The notes beneath the pieces were generated by a model. The model worked only from the letters and a program-made list of their open reading frames with translations. It did not search any database and was not told the origin of the DNA. A program made the translations under genes and the position numbers. A DNA stretch of 64,000 bases from Yoonia vestfoldensis (GTDB lineage: Bacteria > Pseudomonadota > Alphaproteobacteria > Rhodobacterales > Rhodobacteraceae). Below are positions 60,761 to 64,000 of the stretch, piece by piece. How positions within the stretch are numbered: the stretch's first letter is position 1; each line of letters starts with the position of its first letter. The stretch is from assembly GCF_002158905.1 (NCBI RefSeq), contig NZ_CP021431.1:1860001-1924000 (forward strand), read 5' to 3'.

Positions 60761-63543
60761 CGCGCCGCCGCGCCCAGCCGTGCCTGGATCAGCGCGGCAG
60801 GGTCTGACAGCGCTTGGCATGGCAGGCCGCTGATCTGCATCCACATCGCCTGCGCGGCACCATGATCCAGCGTTGCGCGGGCGTGCAGCACTGACAGATC
60901 ACTGGCGATCAAGGCGCGCTCGGCCTCGGACAAGGGCGCATCACGCAGCCAATCCGCGACGGGCAAGGCCGTCATGCCCTGCGGCGGGCTGGTATAGATA
61001 TCGGGGGTCAGGTTGTAATAGGCCAGCCCCGCTGGCGCGCGCAGCCCTGCCAGAAACTGTGCGGCGGCAGCCACATCGATCATCCGGAACGTCAGCCCCT
61101 CTGGCACAGCTTGCATCCGCGCGCAGGCCGCCATGATGATTTCATAGATATCATTGGGGTTCGGCGCATGCAGGTCATAAAGCGAGGGCAGCCGCACGAT
61201 GGCCGCCGGCACGCCTGATGCCGCGATCTGCGCCTCGGCGGCGATCTTGGCCGCGCCATAGCCGGAACATTGCGGGTAGATGGTGGTGGCCGCTTCGGGA
61301 TAGCGGCCGCCCTGATCGGGGAAAACCGCCGATGAGGATGAAAACCGCAGATCGGCCCCGGCCTCCTGGCAGAATTGCACGATTGTGGCGATGCCCGCCT
61401 TTGACCAGCTTTCCATATGGTCGCGATCCACCGCCAGATTGACCATCGCCGCGCAATGGATCACCTGCCGGGTACTGTTGGCCAAGGCGGCGTAATCGGC
61501 ATCGCACAGCCCAAAACGCGGCGCGTCAATGCCCGCAGGCACCAGCACCAGCCGCGCAGGATCGACGCCCTGCGCAGCGGCGATAGCATGCAGCCGGTCC
61601 AGCGGGTCGCGGCGTTTGGGGCGGATCAGGCAATAGATCACCTCGTCCTGCGGCAAGATCTGGGCCGCCGCCGCCAGCACGCGGCTGCCCAGAAACCCCG
61701 TCGCCCCCGTCAGCAACAGACCGGGGCGGTCGAACCGGCCCTGCGCCTGGATCTTGGGGGCCGTGTCGGACAAAAGGGCATGCAAACGGCCCAGAGGCAC
61801 GTTCAGCGCGAAATCGAAATCGACCGCGCGGCCGTAATGCTGTTCCAGCGCCAGCAGAAAGGTCACCGCCATCAGCGAATCGCCGCCCTGGTCATGAAAT
61901 GACAGATCCGGGTCAAGCGCCGCTGTCTCGCAGCCCATCACCAAGGCCGCCTGCGCCATGCTCGCCCGTGGATCGGCCCCGCCCGCATCCTGCGTCACAA
62001 GGCCGGTAATCGGCGGCAAGGCCTTGTAATCATATTTGCCCGACACCGGATGCAGCGGCATCGCCTCCAGCCGCACCAGATAGGCAGGCACGCAATAGGC
62101 GGGCAATTCCGCGCGCAAAGCCTGCGACAGCCCCGCAGGCATCCGCACCTGCCCTGCGCCGATCCCCCAGCGCGCGCGGTTCGCCGCAGATTGGTCAGCA
62201 TCAGCGCAATAATAGAACACCAGCGCCTTGCCCTGCCCCGGCACATCCTGCACCCAAGGCAAAGCCGAGGCGCAATCCACAAAGCCGCGCAAGGAGTCTG
62301 TCAGCTCGCGCGTCTGGATCGAATGACCCCGCAGTTTGAGCATATGCGCCACGCGACCCATGACATGGATCATGCCATCCGCCGTCACATAGCCTTGGTC
62401 GCCGGTGTCATAAAGCCGCGTCGCCTGCCCCGCGATGGTCACTGCGCGAAACCGCAGCGCGGTTTCCTCGGGCCGGTTGACATAGCCGGGGCCCAGCATC
62501 CGCGCGCCTTCGAAATGCAGCAGGCCGGGGGTGCCGGGCGGGCAAGGCTGGTCGTGATCATCCAGCACCACGGCGCGCAGATAGGGCATGGCCCTGCCCA
62601 CGGCACCGGCGTTGCGCGGGTCGGACTGGCCCGATACCTGCGTCATGCAGATATCATGCGTTTCGCAGATTGAATAAAGATTCCATAATGTTGCATCCGC
62701 AAGCTTGGCTTGCGCCGCCGTGATCAGCGCGTCAGTGACCACCTCGCCGTTCAGGATCACGCGGCGCAGGGCCAGACCGGCGGCCGCCTTGGCCGTCCAG
62801 CCTTGCAGCATCTTGTCAAAGGCCGAAGGGGTGAACAGCATCTCGGTCACGCGGTGGCGGATCAGGAAGGCCAGCAGCGCCTCGGGGTTCATCAATTCGG
62901 CAAAGCGCGGGATGCAAAGCTGCGCGCCATCGCGCAAAGGCCGGAACATTTCCCAGATCGCGAAAATATAGATGCCGACGATCTGGTCCGGCCCATAAGG
63001 CGTATAGGCGTCGCGCCACAGATAGGACAGATAGGCCGCATCCTGCGTGACGGGGATGCATTTGGGCTTGCCCGTCGTGCCCGAGGTCGCGACCAGATAG
63101 ATGATGTCATCGGGCGCCACATCGGCGGCGCGGATCGGCGCGGGCGGCGCATCGGCAAAGCCCGCGATGACCTGCGCCACATCAATGTTTCGGATATGCG
63201 CGGGCAGCTGGGCTGGACCGGCAGGCTCTGCCAGCAGCACCAGATCGATGCCAAGTTCCGACAGGATGTTGCCCAGCACCTCTTGCGGCATGGCCGGGTC
63301 CAGATGCACGAAAGGCCGCCCCAGCACGACGCAGGCCGTGACCGCCGCCCCGAACAGGGTGCCGGGTTTGCCAAAGACCGCGACCGGCCCGTCAGGCAGA
63401 TGCGCGCCAATCCGCTGGATGCAATCGGCCAGCTGGCCATAGGTCAGCGATAGATCGGCATCGGTGATCGCCTTGCGCGCGCCATGCGTCTGCAAGGCAA
63501 GGGCAAGCTGCGCAGGCACGGTCGTTATCGGCTTTTCATGCAT
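60733..63543 (-). CDS. Adenylation-carrier-reductase (A-T-R) enzyme, NRPS-like carboxylic acid reductase
   Basis: A 936-residue three-domain protein. Adenylation domain, about 1-515: TSGTTGKPK at 153-161, SICETHDICMTQ, YDTGDQGYVTADG, and Lys in SGKYDYKALP. Carrier domain, about 525-595: DQGGDSL with the phosphopantetheine Ser556. NAD-dependent thioester reductase, about 610-925: TGATGFLGSRVLAAA, SSSAVFP, and YxxxK in GYGAAK. It should activate a carboxylic acid, hold it as a thioester and reduce it to an aldehyde or alcohol. There is no condensation domain. ATG 63543 has AAAGAGG at eight bases; ATG 63567 does not. Confidence 0.9.
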   Translation of the reverse strand: MHEKPITTVPAQLALALQTHGARKAITDADLSLTYGQLADCIQRIGAHLPDGPVAVFGKPGTLFGAAVTACVVLGRPFVHLDPAMPQEVLGNILSELGIDLVLLAEPAGPAQLPAHIRNIDVAQVIAGFADAPPAPIRAADVAPDDIIYLVATSGTTGKPKCIPVTQDAAYLSYLWRDAYTPYGPDQIVGIYIFAIWEMFRPLRDGAQLCIPRFAELMNPEALLAFLIRHRVTEMLFTPSAFDKMLQGWTAKAAAGLALRRVILNGEVVTDALITAAQAKLADATLWNLYSICETHDICMTQVSGQSDPRNAGAVGRAMPYLRAVVLDDHDQPCPPGTPGLLHFEGARMLGPGYVNRPEETALRFRAVTIAGQATRLYDTGDQGYVTADGMIHVMGRVAHMLKLRGHSIQTRELTDSLRGFVDCASALPWVQDVPGQGKALVFYYCADADQSAANRARWGIGAGQVRMPAGLSQALRAELPAYCVPAYLVRLEAMPLHPVSGKYDYKALPPITGLVTQDAGGADPRASMAQAALVMGCETAALDPDLSFHDQGGDSLMAVTFLLALEQHYGRAVDFDFALNVPLGRLHALLSDTAPKIQAQGRFDRPGLLLTGATGFLGSRVLAAAAQILPQDEVIYCLIRPKRRDPLDRLHAIAAAQGVDPARLVLVPAGIDAPRFGLCDADYAALANSTRQVIHCAAMVNLAVDRDHMESWSKAGIATIVQFCQEAGADLRFSSSSAVFPDQGGRYPEAATTIYPQCSGYGAAKIAAEAQIAASGVPAAIVRLPSLYDLHAPNPNDIYEIIMAACARMQAVPEGLTFRMIDVAAAAQFLAGLRAPAGLAYYNLTPDIYTSPPQGMTALPVADWLRDAPLSEAERALIASDLSVLHARATLDHGAAQAMWMQISGLPCQALSDPAALIQARLGAAARHHKDPALT

Positions 63544-63618
63544 CAAAAACGCCTCTTTCCCTGCCATTTGCGACGATGCCCCGGTATCGGGCCAGCGCTG
63601 CGGAAGGTCAAGTCACGT

Positions 63619-64000
63619 TCAGCTGCGCTTGAGGGTCAAAAGCGCCAGCAAAGCGGCCAGCCCGATGGTGGCCGTCAGCCAGACCGCATTGACGCCCCAG
63701 CCTGTCAGCGCCGCGCCAAAGATCAGCGGTGCCGCCGCCTGGCTGATCCGCGCGGGCGCATTCAGCCAGCCCAGCCGCTGGCCGTAACCCGCCGCCCCGA
63801 ACAGCGACAGCGGCAAGGTGCCTTTGGCGATGGTCATGATCCCGTTGCCCGCCCCGTGCAGCAGCGCAAAGACATAGGCCGCCGGTCCGCCGACAGAGAT
63901 CAGCGCCACCGCCGCCACCGGATGCGCCGCCGCCGCCAGCCGGGTCGAAACCAGCGGATGAAACCGCTGCAACAGGCCGAATTCCAGCAGCCGCGCCGCG
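63619..64000 (-). CDS. MFS transporter, C-terminal part (5' end outside window)
   Basis: The minus-strand frame is open to the window edge, so only about 126 C-terminal residues are visible. Several hydrophobic helices are seen (AAVALISVGGPAAYVFALLHGAGNGIMTIAKG, AAAPLIFGAALTGWGVNAVWLTATIGLAALLALL), with GQRLGWLNAPARISQAAAP typical of MFS carriers. It is encoded upstream of the A-T-R gene in the same direction, 76 bases apart, so it may export or import a compound related to that enzyme. Confidence 0.75.
   Translation of the reverse strand, partial: AARLLEFGLLQRFHPLVSTRLAAAAHPVAAVALISVGGPAAYVFALLHGAGNGIMTIAKGTLPLSLFGAAGYGQRLGWLNAPARISQAAAPLIFGAALTGWGVNAVWLTATIGLAALLALLTLKRS

Overview
The window is GC-rich, densely packed bacterial DNA with many ATGA/TGATG start-stop overlaps. 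Gene content points to an alphaproteobacterium, most likely order Rhodobacterales. Signs of this are the long PstC and PstA forms, the TRAP transporters, an HmuSTUV haem locus, an HWE kinase, and a SigF/NrsF pair beside a bufferin operon. No rRNA, tRNA, CRISPR array, phage or insertion sequence was seen. The first and last genes run off the window edges.

Layout. 1-6671: 3' part of a TonB-dependent receptor, then a NikABC(DE)-like ABC importer behind a near-perfect Zur-type palindrome, suggesting metal or metallophore uptake. 6541-12156: a TAXI-type TRAP importer, a LysR regulator and a divergent D-malate/tartrate dehydrogenase. 12374-18485: a Pho-box-driven pstS-pstC-pstA-pstB-phoU-phoB operon without phoR. 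18482-30696: a ten-gene uronate operon on the minus strand (uxaC, dctPQM-type TRAP, kdgF, kduI, kduD, uxuB, uxaA, uxuA). A divergent GntR regulator and 2-keto-3-deoxygluconate kinase face it. Together these cover TRAP import of uronates, both saturated-uronate branches and the unsaturated-uronate branch down to KDPG.

30742-40615: an orphan DUF3047 protein; a four-gene overlapping cassette (two SDRs, a stand-alone homologue of the SelD N-terminal flavoprotein domain, a TVP38 membrane protein); and an Opp/Dpp-type ABC importer. 40820-49557: a complete haem uptake locus, with tonB-exbD-exbD-exbB-hypothetical-hmuR on the minus strand and hmuSTUV on the plus strand. One of the two ExbD proteins has Asn where the essential membrane Asp should be.

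49612-64000: a FUSC-like membrane protein; a coiled-coil membrane protein; an SH3 lipoprotein; a SigF-NrsF pair divergent from a bufABCD bufferin operon, with matching GTAACA-N16-CGAA promoters on both sides; an HWE histidine kinase; a stand-alone Hen1-type methyltransferase; a QorB/HxlR divergent pair; an SDR; a three-domain A-T-R carboxylic acid reductase-like protein; and the end of an MFS transporter.

Two patterns recur. Strong hairpins follow four of the solute-binding-protein genes, probably to set binding-protein excess. Short in-frame tandem repeats sit near the N-termini of three unrelated proteins. The best leads for new biology are the ExbD Asp-to-Asn pair, the lone Hen1 methyltransferase, the SDR/SelD-N/TVP38 cassette, the Zur-like box on a Nik-type importer, and the A-T-R enzyme.
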